A stretch of DNA of 64,000 nucleotides, taken from the NCBI RefSeq assembly GCF_013177455.1, contig NZ_CP053660.1:744001-808000 (forward strand), read 5' to 3'. The stretch's first letter is position 1, and every line of letters starts with the position of its first letter. Position numbers and translations under genes: made by a program. Shown one piece after another: positions 25,404 to 35,029 of this stretch. A model generated the notes under the pieces. That model did not search any database. It was not told the DNA's origin and saw only the letters and a list, made by a program, of their open reading frames with translations. The DNA is from Nocardioides marmotae (GTDB lineage: Bacteria; Actinomycetota; Actinomycetes; Propionibacteriales; Nocardioidaceae).

Positions 25404-25467
25404 CTCCCCGCGCACCCGTCCGGGCCGGGCCGCCACCCGGCTCCGGCCCCGGACGGGCCGCGGGGAG
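25404..25467 (+). terminator. Large double-stem hairpin after the binding-protein gene
   Basis: Outer 9-bp stem CTCCCCGCG (25404-25412 / 25459-25467) stacked on an inner 10-bp stem CCCGTCCGGG (25415-25424 / 25448-25457). It lies between the transporter genes and the catabolic genes, likely attenuating the latter. Confidence 0.6.
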
Positions 25468-25499
25468 GCCGTCGCCCCCACCGCTGAAACGAGACGACG

Positions 25500-26681
25500 A
25501 TGACCCACCCCACCGCCCGGCCGCGGCTCTCGGTCGCCATGATCGGGCACGCCTTCATGGGCGCCGCGCACTCCCAGGCCTGGCGCAGCGCCCCCCGCTT
25601 CTTCGACCTCCCGATGGACCCGGTCATGCAGGTGGTGTGCGGCCGCGACGCGGCCCGCGCCGCCGAGGCGGCCGAGCGGCTGGGCTGGGCCGGGTCGAGC
25701 GACGACTGGCGCTCGGTGCTCGAGCGCGACGACGTCGACCTGGTCGACGTCTGCACCCCCGGTGACACCCACGCCGAGATCGCGGTCGCCGCGCTGGAGG
25801 CCGGCAAGCACGTCTTGTGCGAGAAGCCGCTGGCCAACACCGTCGCCGAGGCCGAGCAGATGGTCGCCGCCGCGGAGCGTGCGGCCGCGCACGGCGTACG
25901 CGCGATGGTCGGCTTCACCTACCGCCGGGTGCCGGCGGTGGCCCTGGCCCGGCGCCTGGTCGAGCAGGGGCGGATCGGCGAGGTCCGCCACGTCCGCGCG
26001 CAGTACCTCCAGGACTGGATCGCCGACCCGGAGGCCCCGCTGTCGTGGCGCCTGGACCGGGAGCGGGCCGGCTCCGGGGCCCTGGGCGACATCGGCGCGC
26101 ACATCATCGACCTGGCCCAGCACATCACCGGCGACCGGATCCAGGAGGTCTCCGGACAGCTGGAGACCTTCGTCAAGGAGCGGCCGCTCGCCGCGGAGCA
26201 CTCCGGCCTCTCCGGCACCGCCTCCGCCGAGCGGGGACCGGTGACCGTGGACGACGCGGCCGTCTTCATCGCCCGCTTCGCCGGCGGCGCGCTCGGGACC
26301 TTCGAGGCCACCCGCTTCGCCACCGGCCGGAAGAACGCGATCCGGGTCGAGGTCAACGGCTCCGCCGGCAGCCTGGCCTTCGACTTCGAGGACATGAACG
26401 TCCTGGAGCTCTTCGATGCCACCGAGCCGGCCGAGACCGCCGGCTTCCGCCGGATCCTGGTCACCGAGGCGACCCACCCCTACGTGGCCGCCTGGTGGCC
26501 CGCCGGCCACGGGCTGGGCTACGAGCACGCCTTCACCCACCAGGTCGTCGACCTGGTGGACGCCATCGCCGCCGGCACCGACCCCGCGCCCGGCTTCGCC
26601 GAGGGCCTGCAGGTCCAACGCGTCCTCGCCGCGGTCGAGACCAGCTCCGACACCCGCGCCTGGCAGACCATCCCCGCCTGA
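25500..26681 (+). CDS. Gfo/Idh/MocA-family oxidoreductase
   Basis: 393-aa NAD(P)-dependent dehydrogenase. An N-terminal Rossmann fold ([17 protein letters not shown]) is followed by the hallmark CEKPLANT. The substrate domain includes [16 protein letters not shown] with the catalytic His. It is the likely oxidation step for the sugar or inositol brought in by the upstream transporter (compare inositol 2-dehydrogenases). No strong Shine-Dalgarno is seen; GAAACGAGACGACG precedes the ATG. Confidence 0.92.
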   Translation: MTHPTARPRLSVAMIGHAFMGAAHSQAWRSAPRFFDLPMDPVMQVVCGRDAARAAEAAERLGWAGSSDDWRSVLERDDVDLVDVCTPGDTHAEIAVAALEAGKHVLCEKPLANTVAEAEQMVAAAERAAAHGVRAMVGFTYRRVPAVALARRLVEQGRIGEVRHVRAQYLQDWIADPEAPLSWRLDRERAGSGALGDIGAHIIDLAQHITGDRIQEVSGQLETFVKERPLAAEHSGLSGTASAERGPVTVDDAAVFIARFAGGALGTFEATRFATGRKNAIRVEVNGSAGSLAFDFEDMNVLELFDATEPAETAGFRRILVTEATHPYVAAWWPAGHGLGYEHAFTHQVVDLVDAIAAGTDPAPGFAEGLQVQRVLAAVETSSDTRAWQTIPA

Positions 26682-26730
26682 CCCGCGCCTGACCCGCCCC
26701 GCGACGTACGCCCGACCGAGAGGACCTCCG

Positions 26731-27738
26731 ATGCCCCGCCCGATCACCTTGTTCACCGGCCAGTGGGCCGACCTGCCCTTCGAGGAGGTGGCCCGCCTGG
26801 CCGCCGAGTGGGGCTACGACGGCCTGGAGATCGCCTGTTGGGGCGACCACCTCGACCCGTGGCAGGCCGCCGAGGACGACGCGTACGTGCAGGCCAAGCT
26901 CGACGTGCTGGAGAAGCACCGGCTCCAGGTCTTCGCCATCTCCAACCACCTCAAGGGCCAGGCGGTCTGCGACGACCCCATCGACGCCCGGCACGAGGCG
27001 ATCCTCCCCGCGCGGATCTGGGGCGACGGGGACGCCGAGGGCGTGCGGCAGCGGGCGGCGGAGGAGATGAAGATGACGGCCCGCGCGGCGCAGCGGCTGG
27101 GGGTCAAGACGGTCGTCGGCTTCACCGGCTCCTCGATCTGGAAGTACGTCGCGATGTTCCCGCCCGCCACCGAGGAGATGGTCGCCGCCGGCTACCGCGA
27201 CTTCGCCGACCGGTGGAACCCGATCCTCGACGTCTTCGACGAGTGCGGGGTCCGCTTCGCCCACGAGGTGCACCCCTCGGAGATCGCCTACGACTACTGG
27301 ACGACCAAGGCCGCGATGGAGGCGATCGGCCACCGCGAGGCGTTCGGGCTGAACTGGGACCCCAGCCACTTCGTGTGGCAGGACCTCGACCCGGTCGGCT
27401 TCCTGTGGGACTTCCAGGACCGGATCTACCACGTCGACTGCAAGGACGCGAAGCGCCTGACCGGCAACGGCCGCAACGGCCGGCTCGGCTCGCACCTGCC
27501 GTGGGCCGACCCGCGCCGCGGCTGGGACTTCGTCTCGACCGGGCACGGCGACGTGCCGTGGGAGCAGTGCTTCCGGATGCTCAACACGATCGGGTACGAC
27601 GGCCCGATCTCGGTGGAGTGGGAGGACGCCGGCATGGACCGGCTGGTCGGCGCCCCGGAGGCGCTGGAGCTCGTGCGCCGGCTCGCCTTCGACGCCCCGA
27701 CCGCGGCCTTCGACGCCGCCTTCGCCACGCAGGACTAG
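26731..27738 (+). CDS. Sugar phosphate isomerase/epimerase (TIM barrel)
   Basis: 335-aa AP_endonuc_2 / xylose-isomerase-like TIM-barrel enzyme. Conserved metal-site segments are [22 protein letters not shown] and YHVDCKDAK, ending with [10 protein letters not shown]. Start ATG 26731 follows GAGAGGACC. It sits 49 bp after the MocA dehydrogenase, matching the common pairing of these two families in cyclitol and rare-sugar catabolism (IolE/IolH-like steps). Cytoplasmic. Substrate unknown. Confidence 0.9.
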   Translation: MPRPITLFTGQWADLPFEEVARLAAEWGYDGLEIACWGDHLDPWQAAEDDAYVQAKLDVLEKHRLQVFAISNHLKGQAVCDDPIDARHEAILPARIWGDGDAEGVRQRAAEEMKMTARAAQRLGVKTVVGFTGSSIWKYVAMFPPATEEMVAAGYRDFADRWNPILDVFDECGVRFAHEVHPSEIAYDYWTTKAAMEAIGHREAFGLNWDPSHFVWQDLDPVGFLWDFQDRIYHVDCKDAKRLTGNGRNGRLGSHLPWADPRRGWDFVSTGHGDVPWEQCFRMLNTIGYDGPISVEWEDAGMDRLVGAPEALELVRRLAFDAPTAAFDAAFATQD

Positions 27739-27792
27739 TGCTTCCCGTGTCGTACGGGCTCGGGACTGATCGACCGACGGAAGGATGAGGAC

Positions 27793-28782
27793 ATGTGTTT
27801 CGGACATGACGGCGAGGCGGCGCTGCGGCGCTCCCTGGCCGAGAAGGGCGCCAGTCGGCGCTCGTTGTTCCGCGGCGCCGCCGCGGGTGCGGCCGGGGCG
27901 GCGGTGCTCGGCGCGACCGCGGCCGCTCCCGCGCAGGCGGGAAGCCGCGGGCCGAAGGGCGGGCCGCACGGCGGACCGCACGGCGGTCACGGCGGCGGCC
28001 GGCACCGGGTGCCGCACGACCGGATCAGCATCCAGCTCTACACGCTGCGCGACGCGCTCGGCGGCGAGCCCGGCTTCGACACCGTGCTCAGGCGGTTGGC
28101 GCAGTACGGCTACGAGCGCGTCGAGCTCGCCGGCTACTACGGCCGCACGGCGGCGGAGCTGCGGACGTTCCTCGACGGCCTCGGGATCCGGGCCAGCTCG
28201 AGCCACGACGGCATCAGCGAGACCCGCGCGGCGCTGCGGACCAAGCTGGAGAACGCCGCCACGCTGGGCCAGACGTACGTCGTCGTGCCCTACCTCGCCT
28301 CGAACGTGCTGGCGGACTGGCAGCGCTGGGCCGACCAGATGAACGCCGAGGCGGCGGTCGCCAAGCGCTACGGACTGCGCTACGGCTACCACAACCACGC
28401 CCACGAGTTCACGACCGACCTGGGCGGGGGACTCACGCCCTGGGAGGTGCTCACCGACCGGCTCGACCCACGGCTGGTGCACCTGGAGGTGGACCTGTAC
28501 TGGGCCTACACCGGCGGGGTGAACCTCGGCGTGGCCGATCCCGACCGGTTCGCGATCAAGGTCGTCCGCGACGCGCCGCAGCGGGTGCGGCAGTTCCACG
28601 TCAAGGACCGCGACGCCACGACCGGCGACATGGCCGACCTCGGCACCGGGGTGGTCGACTTCCCGCGGATCTTCCGCACCCACAAGGTGGAGGAGTACAT
28701 CGTCGAGAACGACACCCCCGACGTCACCCCGCTGACCAGCGCGGCCGTCGGTCACCTCTACCTCGACCACCTGGAGTACTGA
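27793..28782 (+). CDS. Tat-type sugar phosphate isomerase/epimerase
   Basis: 329-aa TIM-barrel isomerase with an N-terminal export region. It starts MCFGHDGEAALRRS, then a twin-arginine motif SRRSLFRGAAAG with a hydrophobic stretch ending APAQA. A His/Gly-rich linker (GGPHGGPHGGHGGG) precedes the catalytic domain (ISIQLYTLRDAL, GYHNHAHEF, HLEVDLYWAY, QFHVKDRD). AAGGATGAGGA lies before the ATG. It is the last gene of the sugar locus. Exported paralogues of this family are frequent in actinobacteria, but their substrates are not established. Confidence 0.88.
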   Translation: MCFGHDGEAALRRSLAEKGASRRSLFRGAAAGAAGAAVLGATAAAPAQAGSRGPKGGPHGGPHGGHGGGRHRVPHDRISIQLYTLRDALGGEPGFDTVLRRLAQYGYERVELAGYYGRTAAELRTFLDGLGIRASSSHDGISETRAALRTKLENAATLGQTYVVVPYLASNVLADWQRWADQMNAEAAVAKRYGLRYGYHNHAHEFTTDLGGGLTPWEVLTDRLDPRLVHLEVDLYWAYTGGVNLGVADPDRFAIKVVRDAPQRVRQFHVKDRDATTGDMADLGTGVVDFPRIFRTHKVEEYIVENDTPDVTPLTSAAVGHLYLDHLEY

Positions 28783-28788
28783 GCCTGA

Positions 28789-28808
28789 GCCCGGGCCCGG
28801 TCCCGGGC
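28789..28808 (+). terminator. Hairpin after the sugar locus
   Basis: 7-bp perfect stem GCCCGGG / CCCGGGC with a 6-base loop, 6 bp after the isomerase stop. Confidence 0.45.
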
Positions 28809-28862
28809 CACCGCGCGGCGCGCGTCACCCGTCCACAGGTCCGGTCACCGACCGGGCCGGGT

Positions 28863-28885
28863 CTGTCGGCGCGCGCCGTTAGGGT
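28863..28885 (+). promoter_or_regulatory. DNA-damage-type promoter of the DinG-like helicase
   Basis: CTGTCGGCG (28863-28871), exactly 8 bases, TAGGGT (28880-28885), then 6 bases to the GTG start. This is one base off the GTCGGTG core, with a perfect TANNNT -10 and leaderless geometry. Confidence 0.5.
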
Positions 28886-28891
28886 GCTCGG

Positions 28892-30913
28892 GTGCCGCCG
28901 ACCTCCGCCCCGACGACCTCGCCGACGACCCGCGTCAGCGAGGTGCTCGCCTCCGCCGTGCGGGCGCTCGGTGGCGCCGAGCGGGCCGGCCAGGTGCGGA
29001 TGGCCGAGGCCGTCTCCCGCGCGCTGGCCGACGAGGAGCACCTGCTCGTCCAGGCCGGCACCGGCACCGGCAAGTCGCTGGCCTACCTCGTGCCCGCGCT
29101 GCTCCACCCCGACCGCGTGGTCGTCGCGACCGCCACCCTCGCCCTCCAGCACCAGCTGGTCGAGCGTGACCTGCCGCGACTGGTCGAGGCGGTCGCCAAG
29201 GACGACTCGGTCCGCGACGTCGACACCTCCTACGCCGTGCTCAAGGGCCGCTCCAACTACGCCTGCCTCCACCGCGTCCGCGAGGGCGTCCCCGACGACC
29301 AGGGCGCGCTCGTGCAGATGCCCGAGGGGTCGATGGGCCAGAAGGTCCTCGAGCTGCGCGCCTGGGCCGAGGAGCAGGCCGAGGAGAGCGGCAGCGGCGA
29401 GCGCGACAACGCCCCGCGGCACACCGACCGCGAGTGGCGCCAGGTCTCGGTCAGCCACCGCGAGTGCCTCGGCGCGACCAAGTGCCCCTTCGGCCAGGAG
29501 TGCTTCGCGGAGCTCGCCAAGGAGAAGGCGCAGCGCTCGCACCTGATCATCACCAACCACAGCCTGCTCGCGATCGACGCGATCGAGGGCGTGCCGATGA
29601 TCCCGGAGTACGACGCGGTCGTCATCGACGAGGCCCACGAGCTGACCGCGCGGGTCACCCAGGCCGCGACCGACGAGCTGTGGGCCGCCGAGGTCGAGCG
29701 GGCCGCCCGGCGCAGCCAGCGCCACGTCGAGGGCTCGCAGGCCGACGACCTCGCCGACGCCGCGGAGGCGCTGCGCTCGGCGATGACCGACGCGCGGCCC
29801 GGCCGGTTCGAGCGGATGCCGCAGGAGCTCGGCGACGCCCTCGTGCTGGTCCGCGACGCGGCGCGCGCCTGCCTGTCGGCGTACCCCAAGGGGGAGGACA
29901 AGAGCGACAAGTCCGCCGACCCCGGCCTGACCCAGGCCAAGGGGTCGGTCCAGGAGGTCTTCGCCACCGCCGAGCGGATGGCCGCCGACCTCGACTCCGA
30001 CGTGCTGTGGCTGACCGAGGGCACCGAGCGGATGCCGCCGCGGCTGTGCGTGGCGCCGCTGCAGGTGTGGGGGCCGATGCGCGACAAGCTGCTGCGCGAG
30101 AAGAGCGTGGTCTTCACCAGCGCCACCCTCATGCTCGGCGGCGACTTCGGCTCGGTCGCCACCAGCGTCGGCCTCAAGCCCTCCGAGCGGGTCGTGGAGG
30201 AGACCGCCGACGCCCAGCGCACCGACACCGTGCTGCCCTGGCGCGGCATCGACGTGGGCTCGCCGTTCGACTACGGCCAGCAGGGGATCCTGTACGTCGC
30301 CCGGCACCTGCCGCCGCCGGGCCGCGACGGCCTGGTGGCCGCCCAGCTCGACGAGATCGTCGAGCTCATCGACGCCGCCGACGGGCGGGCGCTCGGGCTG
30401 TTCTCCTCGCGCCGCGCCGCGGAGACCGCCGCCGAGGCGGTCCGCGAGCGGCTGCCGCACCTGACCACCCTCGCGCAGGGTGACGCCCAGCTGCCCGAGC
30501 TGGCCAAGCAGTTCGTCGAGGACCCGCACACCGTGCTGTTCGGGACCCTCTCGCTGTGGCAGGGGCTCGACGTCCCCGGCGACACCTGCCAGCTGGTGCT
30601 CATCGACCGGATCCCGTTCCCGCGGCCCGACGACCCGCTGATGTCGGCGCGGCAGAAGGCCGCCGACCAGGCCGGTGGCAACGGCTTCATGCAGATCGCG
30701 GCCACCCACGCCGCCCTGCTGATGGCCCAGGGCGCCGGCCGGCTGATCCGCACCACCACCGACCGCGGCGTGGTCGCCGTCCTCGACCCGCGGCTGGCGA
30801 CCGCCCGCTACGGCGGCTTCCTCAAGGCCAGCCTGCCGCCGATGTGGACCACCACCGACCCCTCGATCGTCCGCAAGGCGCTCGCCCGGCTCTCCGCCTC
30901 CGCCAAGGACTGA
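28892..30913 (+). CDS. DinG/XPD-family ATP-dependent helicase
   Basis: 673-aa superfamily 2 DNA helicase of the damage-inducible DinG / YoaA family. Walker A is AGTGTGKSLAYLVP. Four cysteines for a likely [4Fe-4S] cluster lie in NYACLHRV, HRECLGATKCPFGQECF. The DEAH box is VVIDEAHEL, with GTLSLWQGLDVPGD and QGAGRLIRTTTDRG as motifs V-VI. The start GTG 28892 follows a -10 by 6 bases (leaderless). It probably unwinds R-loops, G4 or stalled-fork DNA. The promoter resembles the mycobacterial LexA-independent damage motif, fitting the family name. Confidence 0.93.
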   Translation: MPPTSAPTTSPTTRVSEVLASAVRALGGAERAGQVRMAEAVSRALADEEHLLVQAGTGTGKSLAYLVPALLHPDRVVVATATLALQHQLVERDLPRLVEAVAKDDSVRDVDTSYAVLKGRSNYACLHRVREGVPDDQGALVQMPEGSMGQKVLELRAWAEEQAEESGSGERDNAPRHTDREWRQVSVSHRECLGATKCPFGQECFAELAKEKAQRSHLIITNHSLLAIDAIEGVPMIPEYDAVVIDEAHELTARVTQAATDELWAAEVERAARRSQRHVEGSQADDLADAAEALRSAMTDARPGRFERMPQELGDALVLVRDAARACLSAYPKGEDKSDKSADPGLTQAKGSVQEVFATAERMAADLDSDVLWLTEGTERMPPRLCVAPLQVWGPMRDKLLREKSVVFTSATLMLGGDFGSVATSVGLKPSERVVEETADAQRTDTVLPWRGIDVGSPFDYGQQGILYVARHLPPPGRDGLVAAQLDEIVELIDAADGRALGLFSSRRAAETAAEAVRERLPHLTTLAQGDAQLPELAKQFVEDPHTVLFGTLSLWQGLDVPGDTCQLVLIDRIPFPRPDDPLMSARQKAADQAGGNGFMQIAATHAALLMAQGAGRLIRTTTDRGVVAVLDPRLATARYGGFLKASLPPMWTTTDPSIVRKALARLSASAKD

Positions 30914-30933
30914 GCCCCCTCGGGTCCGCCGCC

Positions 30934-32250
30934 TCAGATCCGCGAGCGGCCGTCCCACCCTCCCCGCGGCGCGCCGCGGAGTCCGAAGAACTCCGCGATC
31001 GTCGGCGCGACGTCGACGGTGGCCGCGAGCGAGGAGGAGACGGCCTTGGCCGCGGCCGGGTGCCCGCCGCCGACGAAGAACGGGATCGGGCGCGTGGCCG
31101 GGTGGCCGTGGTTGCCGGGGATCGGGTTGGACACGACCATCGGGTCGCTGAACCGCCACCCCGCGCGGCAGTAGGCGACGACGTCGCCGGCGTCCGGGCC
31201 CAGGCGCAGCCAGGAGCTGCGGGCCCGGTCGTGCGCGGAGAGCACGCCGGCGGTCCCGCGGGCCACCTCGAGCATCCGCGCCACCCCGCGGTCGCGCTGC
31301 TTGGCCGGGCCGGTCCAGTAGAGGAGGTCGGCCCCGCCGTTCTGGGCGACCGCGACGTTGCCGGCCAGCAGCGGGTCCGCGGCCAGCGGCGAGGTCAGGG
31401 AGACCACGCGGTCGGGCCGCGACCAGTCCATCGAGTGGTCGGCGAGGACCACGACGATCGAGCGCTTCCACCGGCCGGTCGACCTCAGCATCTCCACGAA
31501 CCGGCCGACCTGCAGGTCGGTCGAGGCCAGCGCCGCGCGGCGCAGCGCCTGCAGGCTGCCGCCGGTGAGGTCGCTGTGCCCGACCCGGTCGACGTCGCCG
31601 AGGTTGACGAAGACCAGGTGCGGGTCGAGCTCCTCGACCATCCCGAGCGCGGCCTCCATGGTGAACACGTCGGGCGCGTGGTCGGTCACCGGCAGCAGCG
31701 GGAACGGTTCCCACCGGTGCGTGGCCCGCTCGCCGAAGACGCCGTAGAGGTAGTCCTTGCTCAGTACCGTCCCGGTCCGGAAACCCCGCCGGCCGAGCCG
31801 CTCGATGACGGTCGTGGTGCGGATGTCGCGCGGCCGGTCCATCGTGCGGGTCTCGCCGAGACCGCGGTCGTAGATCTCGTTGGCAGGCACGCCGCCGCGG
31901 TCGGGCCGGACGCCGGTCATCATCATCACGTGGTTCGGCAGGGTCTCCATGACCGGCAGCGAGTGCGCCCGCGGGAAGTGCCGGCCGTCGGCCCGCAGCG
32001 CCGCGAGGTTCGGCATCAGGCCGCTGTCGATCTCGTCGGGCCGGCACCCGTCGACCACCAGCACGTAGGCGCGGCGGCGGTCACGGTTCCCGGCGGCGTA
32101 CGCGGGGGAGCCGGCTCCGAGCGCGGTGGAGAAGGTGAGCGCGAGGCCACCGGCGCCCGCGACCTTGAGGACCGTACGCCGCTCGGTCGCGGCGGGCGGA
32201 CGGGCGGCGGCGCCGGTGGTGGCGCCGGCCTGTTGCTGCGGGGCGCACAT
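30934..32250 (-). CDS. Tat-exported type I phosphodiesterase / alkaline-phosphatase-superfamily protein
   Basis: 438 aa. The twin-arginine signal ERRTVLKVAGAGGLALTFS is at about residues 23-41. The catalytic domain begins YVLVVDGCRPDEID (metal Asp), with the nucleophile Thr in VMETLPNHV as in nucleotide pyrophosphatase/phosphodiesterases. VNLGDVDRVGHSD and VLADHSMDW supply metal-binding Asp/His. Its ATG shares a base with the stop of the upstream PhoD gene (TGATG), so the two secreted phosphatases form an operon. It probably scavenges phosphate from phosphodiesters. Confidence 0.9.
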   Translation of the reverse strand: MCAPQQQAGATTGAAARPPAATERRTVLKVAGAGGLALTFSTALGAGSPAYAAGNRDRRRAYVLVVDGCRPDEIDSGLMPNLAALRADGRHFPRAHSLPVMETLPNHVMMMTGVRPDRGGVPANEIYDRGLGETRTMDRPRDIRTTTVIERLGRRGFRTGTVLSKDYLYGVFGERATHRWEPFPLLPVTDHAPDVFTMEAALGMVEELDPHLVFVNLGDVDRVGHSDLTGGSLQALRRAALASTDLQVGRFVEMLRSTGRWKRSIVVVLADHSMDWSRPDRVVSLTSPLAADPLLAGNVAVAQNGGADLLYWTGPAKQRDRGVARMLEVARGTAGVLSAHDRARSSWLRLGPDAGDVVAYCRAGWRFSDPMVVSNPIPGNHGHPATRPIPFFVGGGHPAAAKAVSSSLAATVDVAPTIAEFFGLRGAPRGGWDGRSRI

Positions 32251-33971
32251 CAGCGCACCGGCCTATCGACGGCGACGACCGTGTTGGTGCCGGCGCGGGT
32301 GGCGAAGGAGCGCGACCAGGTGGCGGTGGTGCGGCGGTCGAGGCGCGAGCCGATGACGTACCAGTCCATCTGCACGCGCGCGGGGGTCACGTCGAGCACG
32401 CAGTAGCCGTGGGAGTCGAAGTCGAGGTACTTGATGTGCGGGTTGGCGGTGCGGATGACCTGCTCCACGGCCCGGCTCGCCGTCCGGGGCGGCACCCCGA
32501 GGATGTCCTTGAGGTTGTCGGAGGTGACCGAGGAGCAGACGAACTCCACGCCGGCGGTCTCGCCGGCGAGCGGGTAGAGCCCGCGGTCGAAGGGGAGGTC
32601 GGATGCCCAGCCGGAGTGGATGTCGCCGGTGAGGAAGACGGTGTCCCTGATCCCGCGGTCGCGGATGTGGGCGAACAGCTCGCGGCGGTCGTCGGTGTAG
32701 CCGTCCCACTGGTCGACGTTGTAGGGCAGGCCGTCCTGGGGGAGCAGCCCGGTCACGTCGTTGACCGGCGTGAGGAGGTCCGCCGGCAGTGCCGCGAAGG
32801 TGACCGGCGCGATCATCACGGGGTTGCCGACGAGCTTCCACTGGGCGGCGTCGCGGGCCAGGGAGTCCTTGAGCCAGCGCATCTGCTGCCGGCCGGTGAT
32901 GGTCCGGTCCGGCTCGCTGACCGCCGGGTCGAGGACGGGGAGGGCGACCTGCTCGCTGCGGTGGGTGCGCAGGTCGAGCATGCTGAGCTCGGCGAGCGTG
33001 CCGAACCGGAGGCGGCGGTAGAGGCGGGTCCCGTCGCCGAGGCGCGCGGTGCCGTCGAGGCGGACCGGCATCCACTCGTCGTAGGCGCGCAGCGCGCGGG
33101 CGCGGCGCCGTCGCCAGCCGCCCTCGCCGCCCGGCCCGGAGCCGGGCGTGTGGTTCTCCGCGCCCTCCAGCCAGGCGTCGTTCGCGGTCTCGTGGTCGTC
33201 CCAGACGGTGATGAACGGGGCCTTCGCGTGGAGGTCCTGGAGGTCGGGGTCGGTCTTGTACTGCGCGTGCCGCTGCCGGTAGTCGTCGAGGGAGACGATC
33301 TCCCCGGCCGGCTCGTGGCGGCGCACGATCACCTCGCCGGCGCCGTAGCGGCCCGCCTCGTACTCGTAGAGGTAGTCGCCCAGGTGCAGCACCGCGTGCA
33401 GGTCGTCGCGGCGGGCCAGGTGGCGGTAGGCGGCGAAGTAGCCGGCCTGGTAGTTGGCGCAGGAGACGACCCCGAAGCGCAGGTTGCGCGGGCTCGCGCC
33501 GGGGGCCGGCGCCGTGCGGGTGCGGCCGACGCGGCTGCGCTGGCCGGCCGCGGTGAAGCGGTAGTGGTACCAGGTCGCGGGGCGCAGGCCGGTGACGTCG
33601 AGCTTGACGGTGTGGTCGCGGCCGGCGCTGGTGACGAACGTGCCGCGGCGCACGACGTCGCGGAAGGAGCGGTCGGTGGCGACCTCCCACCCGACCTCGG
33701 TGCGCGGCCCGCGGCCCGACCCGGCAGTGGCCGCCCGGGTGGGGGTGACGCGGGTCCAGATCACCACCGCACCCGGCAGGGGGTCGCCCGAGGCGATGCC
33801 GTGCTGGAAGACGCGGTGGCGGCGGGAGGTCGAGGCGGGGCTGGTGGCGGGGCCATCGGCGGCGGCGGGGGCGAGCGTCGCGACGCCGAGGCCCACGGCC
33901 CCGGTGGCGACGACGGTGCGGCGGCCGACGGAGCCCGCGGGGCTCGGCCGGTCGGGCTGGGTCGTGGTCAC
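32250..33971 (-). CDS. phoD: PhoD-family alkaline phosphatase/phosphodiesterase, Tat-exported
   Basis: 573 aa from GTG 33971. A Tat signal VGRRTVVATGAVGLGVATLAP is followed by the PhoD N-terminal Ig-like domain (FQHGIASGDPLPGAVVIWTRV) and the metallophosphatase domain with GDYLYEYEAG, WDDHETANDAW and TGDIHSGW supplying Fe/Ca ligands. It is the first gene of a two-gene phosphate-scavenging operon with the type I phosphodiesterase. No PHO box was identified. The start choice rests on the Tat motif position and GGGG before the GTG. Confidence 0.93.
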   Translation of the reverse strand: MTTTQPDRPSPAGSVGRRTVVATGAVGLGVATLAPAAADGPATSPASTSRRHRVFQHGIASGDPLPGAVVIWTRVTPTRAATAGSGRGPRTEVGWEVATDRSFRDVVRRGTFVTSAGRDHTVKLDVTGLRPATWYHYRFTAAGQRSRVGRTRTAPAPGASPRNLRFGVVSCANYQAGYFAAYRHLARRDDLHAVLHLGDYLYEYEAGRYGAGEVIVRRHEPAGEIVSLDDYRQRHAQYKTDPDLQDLHAKAPFITVWDDHETANDAWLEGAENHTPGSGPGGEGGWRRRRARALRAYDEWMPVRLDGTARLGDGTRLYRRLRFGTLAELSMLDLRTHRSEQVALPVLDPAVSEPDRTITGRQQMRWLKDSLARDAAQWKLVGNPVMIAPVTFAALPADLLTPVNDVTGLLPQDGLPYNVDQWDGYTDDRRELFAHIRDRGIRDTVFLTGDIHSGWASDLPFDRGLYPLAGETAGVEFVCSSVTSDNLKDILGVPPRTASRAVEQVIRTANPHIKYLDFDSHGYCVLDVTPARVQMDWYVIGSRLDRRTTATWSRSFATRAGTNTVVAVDRPVR

Positions 33972-34074
33972 GCTTGCCCCAACGACGCGGCCGCCCGGAC
34001 GTGATGCCTCCAGCGGCCCGGACGCCGCCTGTTCAGACCGGGTACGCCGCCCGGTCACCGGGGAGGGGTGGGCC

Positions 34075-34890
34075 TCAGCCGACCGAGGTCGAGCTGTGCT
34101 GCCTCGACTCCGACACGACCACTTCCGGGTCGTTCGCCTCGTCGGCGGGCGCCCGCCGGTCCAGCCGGCGCCCGAGCCGAGCGGCGACGAGGAAGCCCAG
34201 GCCGATCACCAGCCATCCGGCGATCGCGTCGAGGACCCAGTGGTTGCCGGTGCCCACGATGACCACGGCGGTGATCAGCGCGTAGGTCCAGCCGAGCGCG
34301 CGCACCCAGGAAGTGCGCGCGTTCATCTGCACGATGATCGCAACCCACAGGGCCCAGCCGGCGTGCAGCGAGGGGAACGCGGCGAGCTGGTTGGTCAGCC
34401 CGCCGAGCCCCTTCGGCGCCGAGGCGTCCGAGCCCCACCAGCCGTCGGCGGCGTGGAGGGAGAGCACGTCGACGTACCCCTCGACGAAGCGCGGCGGCGC
34501 GGTCGGCAGCAGCAGGTAGAGCGCCAGGCCGATCAGGGTCGCGGCGACGAGCGCCCGGCGGGCGGGCACGTAGTGACGGGCGCCGAGGCGGTAGAGCCAG
34601 AGCAGGGCCACGGCGGTCACGACGTAGTGGGCGGTGGCGTACCAGTAGCTGGAGAGGAGCCCGAGGATCTTGGTCTCGACGAAGACCTGGTTGAGGGAGG
34701 CCTCGAAGTGCAGCCCCACCAGGCTCTCGACGTGCAGCAGCTCTTGGGCGCGCACGAGCGCCGGCGCCAGCGAGTCGTCGGCGAAGAGCCGCGAGCCGCT
34801 GTAGAGCACGTAGAGGGTCAGGACCAGGGCCAGCTCGACGACCCCACGCCGCAGGCGTGGGTACCTCGTGGGGCTGGCGACGTCGCTCAC
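34075..34890 (-). CDS. PAP2-superfamily membrane phosphatase
   Basis: 271-aa polytopic membrane protein of the AUR1/inositol-phosphorylceramide-synthase-like PAP2 group. About six hydrophobic spans. The phosphatase motifs PSLHAGWALW and GTGNHWVLDAIAG (His, Asp) are present, while the classical first motif is weak. The charged C-terminal tail has about 40 residues. The start GTG 34890 has CAATCT 7 bases upstream (possible leaderless mRNA). It may act on lipid phosphates; the substrate is unknown. Confidence 0.85.
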   Translation of the reverse strand: MSDVASPTRYPRLRRGVVELALVLTLYVLYSGSRLFADDSLAPALVRAQELLHVESLVGLHFEASLNQVFVETKILGLLSSYWYATAHYVVTAVALLWLYRLGARHYVPARRALVAATLIGLALYLLLPTAPPRFVEGYVDVLSLHAADGWWGSDASAPKGLGGLTNQLAAFPSLHAGWALWVAIIVQMNARTSWVRALGWTYALITAVVIVGTGNHWVLDAIAGWLVIGLGFLVAARLGRRLDRRAPADEANDPEVVVSESRQHSSTSVG

Positions 34891-34947
34891 AGGTCCAAGA
34901 TTGCCGTATGCCGGCGGTGATGAGCATCCGGCTTACCCCTGATTCGC

Positions 34948-34965
34948 CCCCGGATCGACCCGGGG
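34948..34965 (-). terminator. Short hairpin downstream of lexA
   Basis: 6-bp stem CCCCGG / CCGGGG with a 6-base loop, 65 bp after the lexA stop and before the PAP2 promoter. Weak evidence. Confidence 0.3.
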
Positions 34966-35029
34966 ACGCCGTCGGAGCCTGTCTCTCGGGCCTCTCGGCC
35001 ACCGGTGTGCACTCGCGGCCGGACCGACG

